Assembly: GCF_033115175.1 (NCBI RefSeq)
Contig: NC_084832.1
Coordinates: 16,915,342 to 16,979,341, forward strand
Reading direction: 5' to 3'
Length of the DNA stretch: 64,000 nucleotides
DNA from: Lepus europaeus
Taxonomy: Eukaryota > Chordata > Mammalia > Lagomorpha > Leporidae
Both the position numbers and the translations under genes were made by a program. The notes below the pieces were generated by a model. The model searched no databases. It saw only the letters and a program-made list of their open reading frames with translations, and was not told the DNA's origin. Every line of letters starts with the position of its first letter. Position 1 is the stretch's first letter. Shown here one piece after another: positions 20,601-33,500 of the stretch.

Positions 20601-23600
20601 TAAAAAAATAAAAAAGTACTACATAGACCACTTCCACCCTGCACAGTTTCCCATTACTGACATCATGCATTACGTTGGCACATCTGTGGACTTCCTGAAC
20701 CAGTACTGATATCTGAGTGCTAAAGTTCACATTTTATTCAGATTTCTCTTGTCCTTACCCAGTGTCCTTTTTCTGCTCCAGGATTCTATCTTGCCTGGCA
20801 CAATTATATTTAGCTTTCATGCCTCCTTAAAATGCCTCTTGTCTGTGACAGGTTTTCAGACTTGTTTTTGATGACCTTGATAATTTTGAGAAGTACTGGT
20901 CCAGGTGTATGGCAGGGGGCCCTGCTGTTGGGGTTTATCTGATAGTTTCCCCATGATGAGAGTGAGGTTATAGGTTTTACTTTGATAAGGTTTGGGGAAG
21001 GAAGTACAGTGCTGCTTTCATTGCATTGTATAAAGGGCAGACACAACATGATTTATGACTGTGGATACTGGCCCTTTGCCCCTGGCTGGGGAAGTGTTTG
21101 TCAAGGAGCAGGTTTCTCTGCTGAAAAGATACGCCTTCTGCTGCCCATACCGCACTCTGAAATGAAGCCATTTTGAGCAGCCACGTTTAAGGAGTGGAGA
21201 AAACACTCCCTAGCCTTTTGGTCTGGAAGGGAACTTAATACGTTCTGTGGTGATCTGAGGGCTCTTTTGCTACAAGTAACTTCGGGAATAACATAAAAAA
21301 ACAAAGAGTAAAATTTAAATGTTGTATTTTGTATTAGTCAGCCTTTCATTACTACAAAGAAATGCCTGAGGCAAGTAGCTCTAAAGATGTATTTAGCTGT
21401 GGGTGTTGAAGATTCAAATCCAAGATTAGTGTGGCACCTGGTGAGTGTGGCGCATGTTCAGGGGAAGGCTCCCCAAGGGGGTGGGGAACCAGGAAGCAGA
21501 GGGAGTGGGTGGGCCCAAACTCAGGCCTGTAAAAAAGCCCCTAAGAACTCCAGAAAGCATCAGAGGACCACTTCCGAGAGCATGCCCCCAGTGACCTAAG
21601 AAACTCACTGCCTAAATACCATGAATATATTAGGTTTCCACCCTCTTAGTACCATTAAGACTTCAGGGTGGCTGGTGCCGCGGCTCAATAGGCTAATCCT
21701 CCACCTTGCGGCGCTGGCACACCGGGTTCTAGTCCCGGTCGGGGTGCCGGATTCTGTCCCGGTTGTTCTTCTTCCAGGCCAGCTCTCTGCTGTGGTCCGG
21801 GAGTGCAGTGGAGGATGGCCCAAGTGCTTGGGCCCTGTACCCCATGGGAGACCAGGAGAAGCACCTGGCTCCTGCCTTCAGATCAGCGCGGTGCGCTGGC
21901 TGCAGCGGCCATTGGAGGGTGAACCAACAGTAAAGGAAGACTTTTCTCTCTGTCTCTCTCTCTCACTATCCACTCTGTCAAAAAAAAAAAAAAAAAAAAA
22001 GACTTCAGGGTTTGCAGTCCTGCATGGGTTTGGGAGCGACACTGTACTTACTCCTTAGCAAACTCCTAATAGATTACTCTTGGAGTCCCTGGGCAGTGTG
22101 AACCTCTCACTGCAGAACCAGCTGCACTCATGTTCTCTTTCACCTTGTAAGTGCTGGGAGAGAAACAGACAGGACAGTCCTGGGAGGGGGAGGAGGGAGG
22201 AGCCCGAGGAGTGTCCGGGACAGTGAGATTTAAGACGTGGCTGCACTCCTGGGTTTTACCCAGAGTGTCAGTGTTCCCAAAGTACAGCAGCCACGCTGGC
22301 AATGTTGGATTTTATTTTACAGCAATTGTCAGAAATCCAGAAGTCCAACATGCAGATCAAGTCCAATATCGGCACGCTGAGAGATGCACACGAGCTGAAA
22401 GATGGCCATGCTGCGAATCCTCAGGATATCCAACATGTTATGCAGCTTCTCGACAGTCAGGTATGTAGAAAAGGGTGAGAACCACCTGCTTTTTTCTTAG
22501 TGAGTCATTTACTGGAAGCATCACCTGCAGAAAACCCTGTTTTTCAGTGTCTGTGAAGGGGAATTGTTCTTTTTTTTTATTGTCTCTAAAAGCATACCTA
22601 ATTTTGTAATAGCTATTAAGTGCTTGTTGCTTAATAGATATGAATACAGCTAAATAGTTGGTAAAGTTCTTTCCTGTTTTCTTAACAATGCCCATTTAAA
22701 TTGTTACTATTATTATTTATTTTTCCATATTTCAGACATAGGTCTCACTTTCAAAAAGTGTAGAAAGGCATTTTGAAGCACTATATTTATTTTCAGAGCT
22801 GAAATATACCACTCCAATTGCAAACTGATGGTCTTTTACATTTGTCAAACATAACTGTAATCATGTGGAAGTGAAACTCTGTAATTAGCACAAGTTTTGT
22901 CTTGTCTACCTTGATTGGTCGGTGGTAGTGGCTTAGGGGAACATTTTTTTTTTTAAAGAGTTATTTTATTTATTTGAAAGATAGAGTTACAGACAGAGAT
23001 AGAGCCAGAGAGAGAGAGAGAGAGAGAGAGATCTTCCATCTGCTGGTTCACTCCCCAGATCCTAGACAGTTACTGCACAGTTTGATATGAGGGACTTGAG
23101 CATCCTCGGTTATCAGTGTTGTAGGGCACCCTGGAGCTGGGCCCCTGTGGATACTGAGGGATGACCATTTTCAGCTAGGGCAGCTCAGAGAGTTCTGAAC
23201 ATCCAGGTCATGGCATTTCCATGGTCCCCTACACTGGACCTGACCACAGACACCTTAGAAGGCAACTCTGTTGTTGTGTACACTTCCCTCCCGTGCATAG
23301 CAGTGCCTTCCCCTAATCCTCTCAGTCCACCAGGGGCTGCCCAGCCCGGTGCCCAGTGTGTGGTTAGGGGACCAGGGACCTTGCTCCCACCTTGTCTCCC
23401 CTGAATGGAAGGACATGGTTTTGAAGTCTGGAGGTCCCACCCGCTTCTTCTGTCCCCTTGCTGTGAGCTCTGTTCATAGCCCCATCCATGAACTAAAAAA
23501 CCTTAGTGTTTCCTTTTGGCTTCTTTTGTTGACAAACTAGCACTAATTTTGGTAAATACTATTTTACGGGAACAGAGCCAAGCTCATTCACTTCTGTTGT

Positions 23601-24548
23601 GTCTCCGGCTGTTCTTCCACAATCAATGGTTGTGAACAAGTTGTCCAGGCACTGGAGTCTAAAATATTGACTATTAGCTTAATGGGCGATCTTTGTAGAC
23701 TCCCACCTTATGGTATGAGATTAAAACCACTAGCGAATGTGTGCAAGCATTTTCAACTGTGCATAGTTTTTAAAATAACAGTTAAAATTTTGCCAGATAG
23801 CTGGATTTCTCACTAAAAAGGAGGCTCCTGTTTTCAGCAGATTTTGTTGTTACGAAATTGTTGTTGCACTCAAATTACTTGTTTCACTCTTCTGTAGGAA
23901 AGCAAGTGGTCAGCTCAAGTTCAAGCTCTTCATGAAGAACACAAGAAAGAAAAGAATCAGGTAAGGTTAAGAACCCAAGGGCCTGTGTGCCGGTCATTTT
24001 CTTTATAGTAAATGTAGTATTTGTCCACTTAGTAACATTTGTGCAAAAATGTGAAACACAATTAAAACCACTTATAATTCCAATATCAAACATGACCACT
24101 GCTACTACTCATTATAATTTCTTTCAGTTTTCTGTCCACACTATTATAAATGTTGCATTTCTGTAAGTCTAGAGCTCTGTCTATATGGACTATGAAACTT
24201 GGATTTTACTTTATAGCTTTATATGCTTTTCACCTCATATATTATAAATGTTTTCCTATTTTTTATAAAAAGATTTGAGGGCTGGCGCCGTGGTACACTA
24301 GGTTAATCTTCCGCCTGCGGCGCCGGCATTCCATATGGGCACCATGTTCTATCCCCAGTTGCTCCTCTTCCAGTCCAGCTCTCTGCTGTGGCCCAGGAGG
24401 GCAGTGGAGGATGGCCCAAGTGCTTGGGCCCCTGCACCCACATGGGAGACCAGGAAGAAGCACCTGGATCCTGGCTTCGGATCGGCGTAGCGCAGGCCAT
24501 AGCAGCCATTTGGGGAGTGAACCAATGGAAGGAAGACCTTTCTCGCTG

Positions 24549-24581
<33 letters not shown>

Positions 24582-27500
24582 AACTCTACCTGTCAAATAA
24601 AAAAAAAGAGTTAAAAAAAAAAGATTTATTTGAAAGGCAGAGTTACAGGGAGGGAGAGGCAGAGGCAGAGGCAGAGAGAGAGAGAGAGAGAGAGAGTTCT
24701 TCTATCTGCTGGTTCACTCTCCAAATGGCTACAACAGCTAGGGCTGGACCAGGCCAAAGCCAGGTTCAAGGAGCTTCATCTGGGTCTCCCATGTGTGTGC
24801 CCCAAGTACTTGGGCCACAAATGAGTGGCTTCAAATGATAGAATCATTGTCACACAGTTTTGACCCACACGCTCCATTCATGGAATCAATCACTTGTGTT
24901 CTCAACTGCAGCTCCTAATGGTTAACTGTATGGTGGAGACTGCAGCTCCCAGAGGCCATGCCCTCTCTCTCAGTGGCTGGGTGACCTCTTCAAGGCCAGC
25001 TGGAAAGGGTCTCTCCTGCTTTCATTCTCCCCTTCAAGAAAAGCCTAGATCTTCTTGTTAAAGACTCAGCTGCATAAAATGTGCCCAGGCAGGATGCCCT
25101 TCCTTCTTGTGACCTCAGAGTTGATGGGGCTCTGCCTGTAGGTGCAGAGTCTCACCACCTTTGCTGTATTCCATTCACCACATGAATACATCCGCAGGTG
25201 CCACCCAGCCCAAGGAAGAGAACATGCAGGTGCATGCACCAGGAGCTGCAACCTTGAAGGTCATCTTAGAATTCTGCCCAGCACCTCCTCTTGCCGCTGT
25301 GCACATGTCACCTGAGGCCACTCCATCTAAGTAGGCAGTCCCCTCCCTCTGTCATTGTCACATCCCAGGTGCAGCTCTGATCAGTGCTGCACACAGCCTG
25401 CTTCTCTGTGCTCATTTATTGCCTGTCTCTCCAGCAGATCATAGAACTCTGAGTGAAGGGGTCGAACTCTTGAGCTCTCTGCTGTCTTCTGGCATCCACT
25501 AATGTGCCTAAAATATGGTTGGCACTCATTAAATACTGGCAGGATGAACGTGGAAGGTAGCTGGCAATCTAGCCTGGGGATCACGCAGCCTTCTTATAGA
25601 TAGTGAAGTTAGTGCTCACTGTAGGGTTAAAAGAGGCGTCTGTAGGTCTGGGCCTGGTTTGCTCTAGGTTTTCATCATGGGCCCAGGCAGTCCTTGCTCG
25701 TGACAATCCTATCCTGTATAGGATGATGACTTTCATCTCCCAGCATGTTTTACCTTCGCCAGCCAAGACGTGGGATCCCAAGAGCATTGGATAGTAGTTT
25801 TTCTGTGTCCTAAACAGACCTATTAGACAAGAAATATTCTCTCTTGTCCCTCTATGTTACAGGGAAGTAAAGTTGGCCCATTGTTACCTTGTAGAGGTGT
25901 GCGGGAGCTGGCCTGTGTCAGCTTGTGAGTGTATATATCTCTTATCAATCAATCAGAGTGTTTTGTAGTTAGTTTTGTAGAGATTTTTTGTTTTGAAAAC
26001 TGGTTAATGGTCACACCACTGGGTTCTTGGGAACATTTAGAAATAAACTGAGATTGGAGGTTACCTTAGATTTAATGCTACTCAGAATTCTGTAAGGTAT
26101 GTATTGTTACCCATTTTACAAATGAGGCAGAAATTCTGCAAAGTAGATAGTGTTACTCATTTTACAAATGAGGCTTTGAAGGATGCTGTCTTGCCCCATT
26201 ATCACAGATATTTAAATGCAGGCCATACTGTTGTGCTTCAGGGACTTAGCTGGTGGAGAGGAGGAAAGAGAGGGACTGGGCACAGCGGCTGCTTTTCCAT
26301 AAGGATGAAGACTCTTTCCTTTGAGATGCTCTAAGGTACCAGTACAGGGTACTTCAAACATTTCATAGAAAATGGAACAAAAGGATAAGTTCTTTTGGCT
26401 GCAAAACAATTTTGAAATCCATGCATAATTTTTTCAAGATATTTTCCATGAGCATTCCTCAGACCCCTCATAGTCCCTAACCAGGGATGCACTTCAGAAT
26501 CACCTGCAGCCCTTTTACAAAGTGCATGTGCCCAGTGCTGCCCCCTAAATCCGCTTCAGTAGCTTGGTCTGGGATGTCCATATTTTAGAAAGAAACAAAA
26601 ACGATTTGGCTGTTCTGATTTGGATCCACTACACTTAATCACTAAAATCTCTACTCTTCATCACTAAAAGCATCTTTAGAGCATTTAGGAACCTGAACTG
26701 AATTCAGGTTTCCTTATTAATAGGGAGTAGGTTTTAAATTCTTGTTCCATTAAAACCCACTGCTTTCCAGGCACTCGTGCAAATTTCAGTGGCCTTCTGG
26801 CTGAAACAGAACTCAAGCTGCAGTTTGTGTACTTTCTCCCTGTGAGCTGCGATTGCACAGAACACCAACTTTGGTTGCATGGAGGAAGAAGGGCAGGTCT
26901 TCCCTGGGTCCTGGTCGCCTTGGATATTCAGAATTGTGTGTGGCCGCCAGGCTGCGCTGCTCTCTCATCTGCTGGTTTAGCCTGTTTAGAAGTTGCTCAT
27001 ATCTTCCTTCTTTTCTCTTAAAGCCCAACAGAAGGGTGAATTCAAACAGGTTTAGTAATCTCTGCCCAAGACCTAACTATTAATTATTCCACATGATTGG
27101 TGCCTACTGTGCCCACAATGCACATATTGTATTTCTCTGTTTAGGGGAAGTTGTGTTTGCCAACTTTTTATTGCCTTACCTAGATTCTTGGCAGTCTTTT
27201 TTTTTAAATAACATTGGTAGGAGTTCAAAGAAAGTCACAGGTAAGTGATGGGTATGCCCTCATGACCTACCCCAAGATGCTTGAGAGCTGGGGAGGTGCA
27301 GAATGGCCATACAGTGAAAGGAAGAGAGGAGGAGTGATGGGGACAGGTGTAGAAAAAAGCATAGAACTTGACATGGTAGATCAAAAAATATGGGCTCTCA
27401 GGCTACACATTTTTTGAAATAATTTCTGGGCTTAGACTCTCCACATTCCTCTCTAATTCTTTTCTGGCCCATTCTCATTCCCTACCTGCCTCCCCCCGCC

Positions 27501-30500
27501 CACCACCACTAAAATTTTATTCCTTTTGTATACCTAACCTCATACCTTATTAAGATATAACTCCTTGCATTGATATAATAGGTACATTATATATAATTTG
27601 TCAAGGCCCATGTAATATTTGTGTTGTTTGTCTGGTACATTTCTTAGAGTACAGGCAAATTCTATTTCACTAAATAGTAGTTTATGGAGCTTAGTGACCA
27701 TCCCCAGAAAAAGTTAGAAGGCAAATTTAGAAACAAACCCTTGTGCTGGTAATTTCTTCCATTCTTAATTCCAGCATCACAATGATGTCATCCCTTAGTG
27801 CTATGGTTTGGATGTTGGGTGTATCCCAGAGGCCCATATGTTCCAGGCTTAGTCCTCAAAAAGTCTCGGGTGCATGGTACTAAGAGGATAGAAACTCAAT
27901 CCAATTACTGTGTTTGGAGGCAGTGCTTTTTGGCAGTGATGAGATTGGATTAAGTTGTTGGCCTGGAGTCCCTGCGATTGGATCATGGTGGCTTTAAAAG
28001 GAGAGGCATGGGCAGACACACTCTTCCCCCCCCCCACCCCCCCACGTGCTGCTCCTTGTCCCCACGGGACTCTGCCAGCAGGAAAGAGTTCACTAGAGGC
28101 CAGACCGATGGGGCTGCCCGATCTCAGATTAGGAACCTCCAAAACTGTGATCCAAACTAGACCTCTTTGTTCCTCCATAAGTAGCTCGTTTCAGATATTT
28201 AGTTATAGTTAAAGAAAAAAGCTAATAAATATACCTAATTTTCCATGTGTCCCATGCCTTCGTCTGTTTTGGGTTGAGACTGGGAAATCTATAGAGGAAT
28301 CAAGATTTATTGTGACTGATGGTTCTGGGGGCGGGCATGTCTGAAAGTATCAGTTTAGCCTCTTGGTGGAGCCTCATGCTAATTCAGCTCATGGCAGAGA
28401 GTGGAAGGGCAAGGGGGCACATGTGAGAGAGACAAAGCACAAAGGGAGCCTTGCTCTGTTGCAACTCATTCCTAGGGTAACCCGTCCAGTCCCTCAAGAG
28501 TGATAACACATTCCTATGAGAGGTCATGACTCCCTCTTCACCACTTAATTGTCTTCTAAAGGCCCCACTTCCCCACAACACCACAATGGCAATCACATTT
28601 CAGCATGAGTTTGGGAGGGGACAAACCATGTTCAAACTGTAGTTATTTCCCTTCTTCTTGGGGCCTTGGACAACTCCCCATATTATTGATCATATCCCAG
28701 ACCCTAAGCCTTCATTTGAAAGCCTGGACATTTCTATTGGCCTTTCTGTCTCATTTCAGGCTCAGCATTACCCAGATTGCTTTGGGAGCACTATTCCAGA
28801 GCTCTGTAAAAATGCAGTGAAGATTCTAGAAGACTGAAGGCTGTTTTGCAGGCTCCAGTCAGATAGTCTTTCTAGCCTGGTTCAATGTTTGTCCAGCCTC
28901 ACAGGACACAGAGCACTTCCAAAGCAGGGCTACATGCAATGTGTGTTCTGGCAGTGGTAACTTCAGAGCCAGACTTTGGTCTGGGCTCTGTCCCTCCAGC
29001 TTTCTGAATCTGGGTCAAAGTTTCCCCATCCCTACAGTGGGCTTGAAGATACATCCATAACATCGTGGTGTACATTAAACAAGATGAAATGCATCTAGTA
29101 CACAGTGTTGATTAAAAAGTAACAAGCAAATTGGGGAATGCCAGTCTTGATGTTGTTACAGAGCCATCTCAGAGGCATGTACGTACTGGTTTTCATTTGA
29201 TCAGCACACCTTATCTCAACTTCCATTCCTCAAGCTTGGAATATCCTTAGTCCTAGCTACCAAGCCTGTTTATTCCCTTGTGGAAGCAGCTACTGAAGTT
29301 GCTTTAGGAGCCTTTCCCTAAATTACTGAAAAGAAATTCTTGAATTGTTTCTGTCCAGTGAATGATCTTCCCTGGTGTAATCTACAGATGAATCTGCCTG
29401 TGCATCTCTGCATCCCTGTGACTTCTGCATGTCTCCTTTTCTCCCCTCCCTGCATGCATTCCTTCCTATCTCTTTCCACCCTGCCCCACAAATACACACC
29501 TTCCTTTTCTCAGTGAGCATTTGTTAAAAACCTGCTAAAGGAAGAAAAAGGGAACTCTTGAAGTGGGAATGTAAATGAGGACAGCCATTGTAGAAAATCA
29601 TTTGGAGGTTGCTCAAAAAGCAAAAAATGAACTACCATAGGATCCAATGGTCCCACTACCAGTATAAATCCAAGGGAAATGAGACCACTCTGTTGAAGAA
29701 ACATCTGCGCTTGCACACTTCACTGTAACACTGTTCACAATGACCAAGAAGTGGAAACAACCTAATGTCCATCAACTGATGGACATAAAGAGAACATGGT
29801 ACATAGACACAGTGGGCTACTACTCACAATCTTCATAAAAAGGATGATGTCTTGTCATTTGCAACAACATGGATGGAACTGGAGGACTTTATATTAAGTG
29901 AAATAAGCCAGGCACAGAAAGACAAGTACTGTATGATCTCATTAGTATGTGCAAATGTAAAAATAATAATAACCTCACAGAATTTGGGAGTAGAATGGTG
30001 GTCACCAGAGGCTAGAGAGTTGGGGAAAGACTGATTAATGGGTAGTAGTTTATAGTTAGAGAGGAGTAAGAAGTTCTGGTGTTCTGTTGTATCGTAGGGT
30101 GACTATAGACAACAATGAGGCACTGCATATTGTTTAAACAAAAGATAAAAGCTAGGAGAAAGGATTTTTGAATCTTTTCACTCTAACGAAATGAAAGATG
30201 TTTGAGGAAACAGATATGTTTACTTTGATTTGGATATTATACAGGGTGTACATTAATTGAAACATCTCATGGTGCCCCATAAAATATACCATTTTTATGT
30301 GTCAGTTAAAAAGAAAAAGAAAAAATGAAAACAGTGGCCAGCATTGTGGTGCAGTGGGTTAAGCTGCTGCCTGCGGTACCAGCATCCCATATCCCCTATT
30401 GGAGCACCCATTCGAGCCCTGGCTGTTCCATTCCTGATCCAGTTCCCTACTGGTATGCCTGGGAAAACAGTGGAAGATGGTCCAAGTAGTTGGACCCCTG

Positions 30501-33500
30501 CCAATCACGCGGGTGACCCAGATGGAGTTCCAGGCTCCTGGCTTTGGCCTGGTCCAGCTCTGGCCATTGGGGCCATTTAGGGAGTGAACCAGTGGATACA
30601 ATCTCTATTTCTTCCTTTCTATGTCACTCTACCTTTCAAATAAATAAAATAAATCTTAAACAAAATTAAAAAAAAAAAAAAACTTTGGTAAGGGCCAGCA
30701 ATTATGCTAGTTGTTGGGATTACAAAATTAATGAAGACATACCCTGTGGCTCAGGGGACACCCCTTCAGTCTTGGATGGTAGACTTGCGAGGATGGAAGT
30801 GCATGGGAGTTCAGTGTGGTGGCATGAGCACAGCTCTGGGAGAAGGAACAGCCCATTTGTGTGTTACTTCATGTAACATCCTCATGTGGGCTCAGTTGAC
30901 CACTTGAGCCACACTGTGAGGTTCTTGTCTTGCATTGTGACCTCCCCAAACACAGATGAACCACGTAGTACAGCAAGGGCCTTGATATGCAGGGATCACA
31001 GAGTTTTTCAATAACTGGATGCTCACAGATGGCATAAGGCCAGCAAAGAGGGCAGAACATGCCTGTAAAGGCAGCTTGAAGCCATGGTTAGTGCAGCTTG
31101 GAGATGATGCCTTTCTTGATTTTTTTCAGCTCCTATCCTATATAGAGAAACTCCGAACCTCAGTGATAGATGATCTAAATGTAAGTAATGTTTTCTACAA
31201 GAAAAGGATCGAAGAGCTAGGCCAGAGACTCCAGGAGCAGAATGAACTGATTGTCACTCAGAGGCAGCAGGTAGGTCTTGCATTAGCTTGGCACCAGCAT
31301 TCCCAAAGCAATTCATATGTTTTTAGTGTAGAACATTTGTAAGTCATACAAGGTAAAGAAGGTGTACTACTTTTTCCCCTTGTGATTGCTTGGTAAAGTA
31401 AATCCAAAAAAATGAAAATTGTGAACAGGTATTTAAGAGCACTGGATTTATTCTGTAAGAATTGAGAATTTGAAGGTAAGTAAGAATTTCTTTCAGAAAT
31501 TACTTTGAGAAATGGCCAAATCCCAATGCGTTGCTTTTTTAGAACTTTGACCTCCATGCTGTTAAAGTCCTTGTGCCCTGTATCTGTGGGTGATTAGGTG
31601 AAAAGGTTAATTGACTAGCAACAGTACCTGCCCATTATCCCGTATGTTCCTATCTAGTTTCAAGTATACATTGCTAGAAGACTGTTTCTCTTTCAGATTA
31701 AAGAATTTACCAGTAAACCATTAAGCAGTGTCAACGAACCCAGAGGTAAGTGGACAGGGACTGCGTGCCACAGGTGAGGTGGTCCCCCTAACTGCTTTGC
31801 TGGTTTGTGTTGGCCTAGGTGGCATTTTAAAAAATATTTTAATGCAGGAGATCTATTACCACAACCCAGAAAGTTGAGGGATTACAGCTGTTGTAGCTGT
31901 ATGACACTCTGCCTCAGTTTCCTTAGCTCTAAATTAGGAATAGTAATAGCAACTACATCCGAGGCTTGATCTGCAGATTAAATGGGACAATGCGTGTGAA
32001 ACAAACCTGTTAAGCACTCACTAGTGTTGGCTGTTATTACTGCAATTACTCTTAATCACGATAAAGAACTATAAAGGCTTGCTGCATTCTCAGTGGTGGT
32101 GGTCTGGAGGCTGAACAGTGGATTTGAGTATACCAGCGGTACACATGACCTCCTAGCTGTAGCAATGATAGCTACATTATACATTATACATTATAGCTCC
32201 CATCTCTGTGTCATTCAAGAGCTGGGTTGGGGGGAGGCTGGAAGCTACACGTGCAGGTCTCTTTCCCTTCGACCCCAGTCTTGGCTTCTGCATGTCTGAA
32301 GTTGTTAAGGAATCTGTCTACTTGAGAAATACCAATTGGGCACAGGTCCTGGGTGCATGAGCTGGGTGTTCTTCCCCCTTGTTTTGAGATAAAGCATTGG
32401 GGAAGGAAAGGGTCGTGGTGTCCTATACCTTCTCTTTGAAGAGTGAGATCTCAGGTAGTGAGGAATACCTGTGTATTTTCTCAGCAAAAATATTTAGGTA
32501 AAAGTCATTCTAGGAAAAACTGAGCTTTAAAAGTATCTGTGTTGAATATATTCTACTGGGTGAGGCGTGTGTATTGGTAAATTTTGTTTGTTTTCTGGGG
32601 GAGATATATTAGGAGAAGCACCACCAACATTTATTCCACAACTTGTGACTGTTGTTATTAACTGAATTCTTTTCATTTCAGGGACTCCTTTAACCTGGCA
32701 AGCTTTCGAATCTAAGCCAACTGCCCCAGCTGTACCTAGTAAGTTTCTGTATAGGTTCAGGGCTCTAATGCTAAACCAAAGCATAACTTTCACATTATTC
32801 TAGGAGAGTTTTCTTTGAAAACTAATGTGGAGATTACATAACGATTTATTTTGATTTTTGGCTTTGACTTAGTTCCAAAACCCAGGATTGTAAATATCTG
32901 TGTAATTTTTGGTTAGCCATGCCTACTTGTTTACAATTTGTCTAATAAAGGGACAACCAAAAATTCTTTGACGTCCCTCCAGTTTATACTTCTAGGCTTC
33001 CCAAAGAGAAATATAATATGTAAAATTTTTATCTAAATAAATATGTGTGTTCACCTACCAGGGGTAACTCTTACTGTTGAAGCATATGGTGTGAAAAGTT
33101 TGGATGCCACTAACTAGAGAATTCCAGAAAAAAAAAATGGCCCATAGTTCCCCATAGAGAGGCCTTTGTGCCCATGGTGAGAAGGCTAGCTAGGGTGGCT
33201 GGCTCACCCCAGTCCTTCTCCCAGCATGGAAAAGGAGGAAAAGGAAAACACACACTCTAAACTTAACTTCTAAAGTTAAGATCAGCAAATCCAAATCATA
33301 AAGCAAAATACAGCTTAGGAGATAAAACATTCAGATCTGGATATGATTAATTTAGGTGAGATCAGATCTTTTGATTTTGTAGGCTGGAATAACACTTAGA
33401 GCAGGAACAGTTAATATTCTGTGGGTTTGTCATTCCTCCCTCTCTCCCTCCCTCCCTCCCCCATTCCTCCTTCCTTCCCTCCTTTCCTTCCTTCTTTCCT

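Larger units (their letters stand above)
17594..22322 (+). other. DZIP1: Intron 5
   Basis: About 4.7 kb: a hAT-type fossil 18205-18520, CSINEs at 18780-19118, 19847-20178, 20257-20612 and 21670-21998, old L1 3'-end relics 19430-19825 and 20185-20960, and a MaLR-type relic 21330-22060. Confidence 0.85.
22461..23897 (+). other. DZIP1: Intron 6
   Basis: About 1.4 kb. It holds a truncated CSINE (22950-23062, minus) abutting a Tigger end fragment (23063-23166), and a hAT-type fragment 23545-23695. Confidence 0.85.
23961..31129 (+). other. DZIP1: Intron 7
   Basis: About 7.2 kb. Two CSINEs back to back at 24276-24822, a duplicated MIR segment 26084-26174, a mariner fossil 26346-26465, a MER5-type fossil 26480-26600, two MaLR LTRs in opposite orientation 27800-28642, a MIR 28960-29115, an old L1 29548-30300 and a CSINE 30333-30682. 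The remaining DNA is unassigned. Confidence 0.85.
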
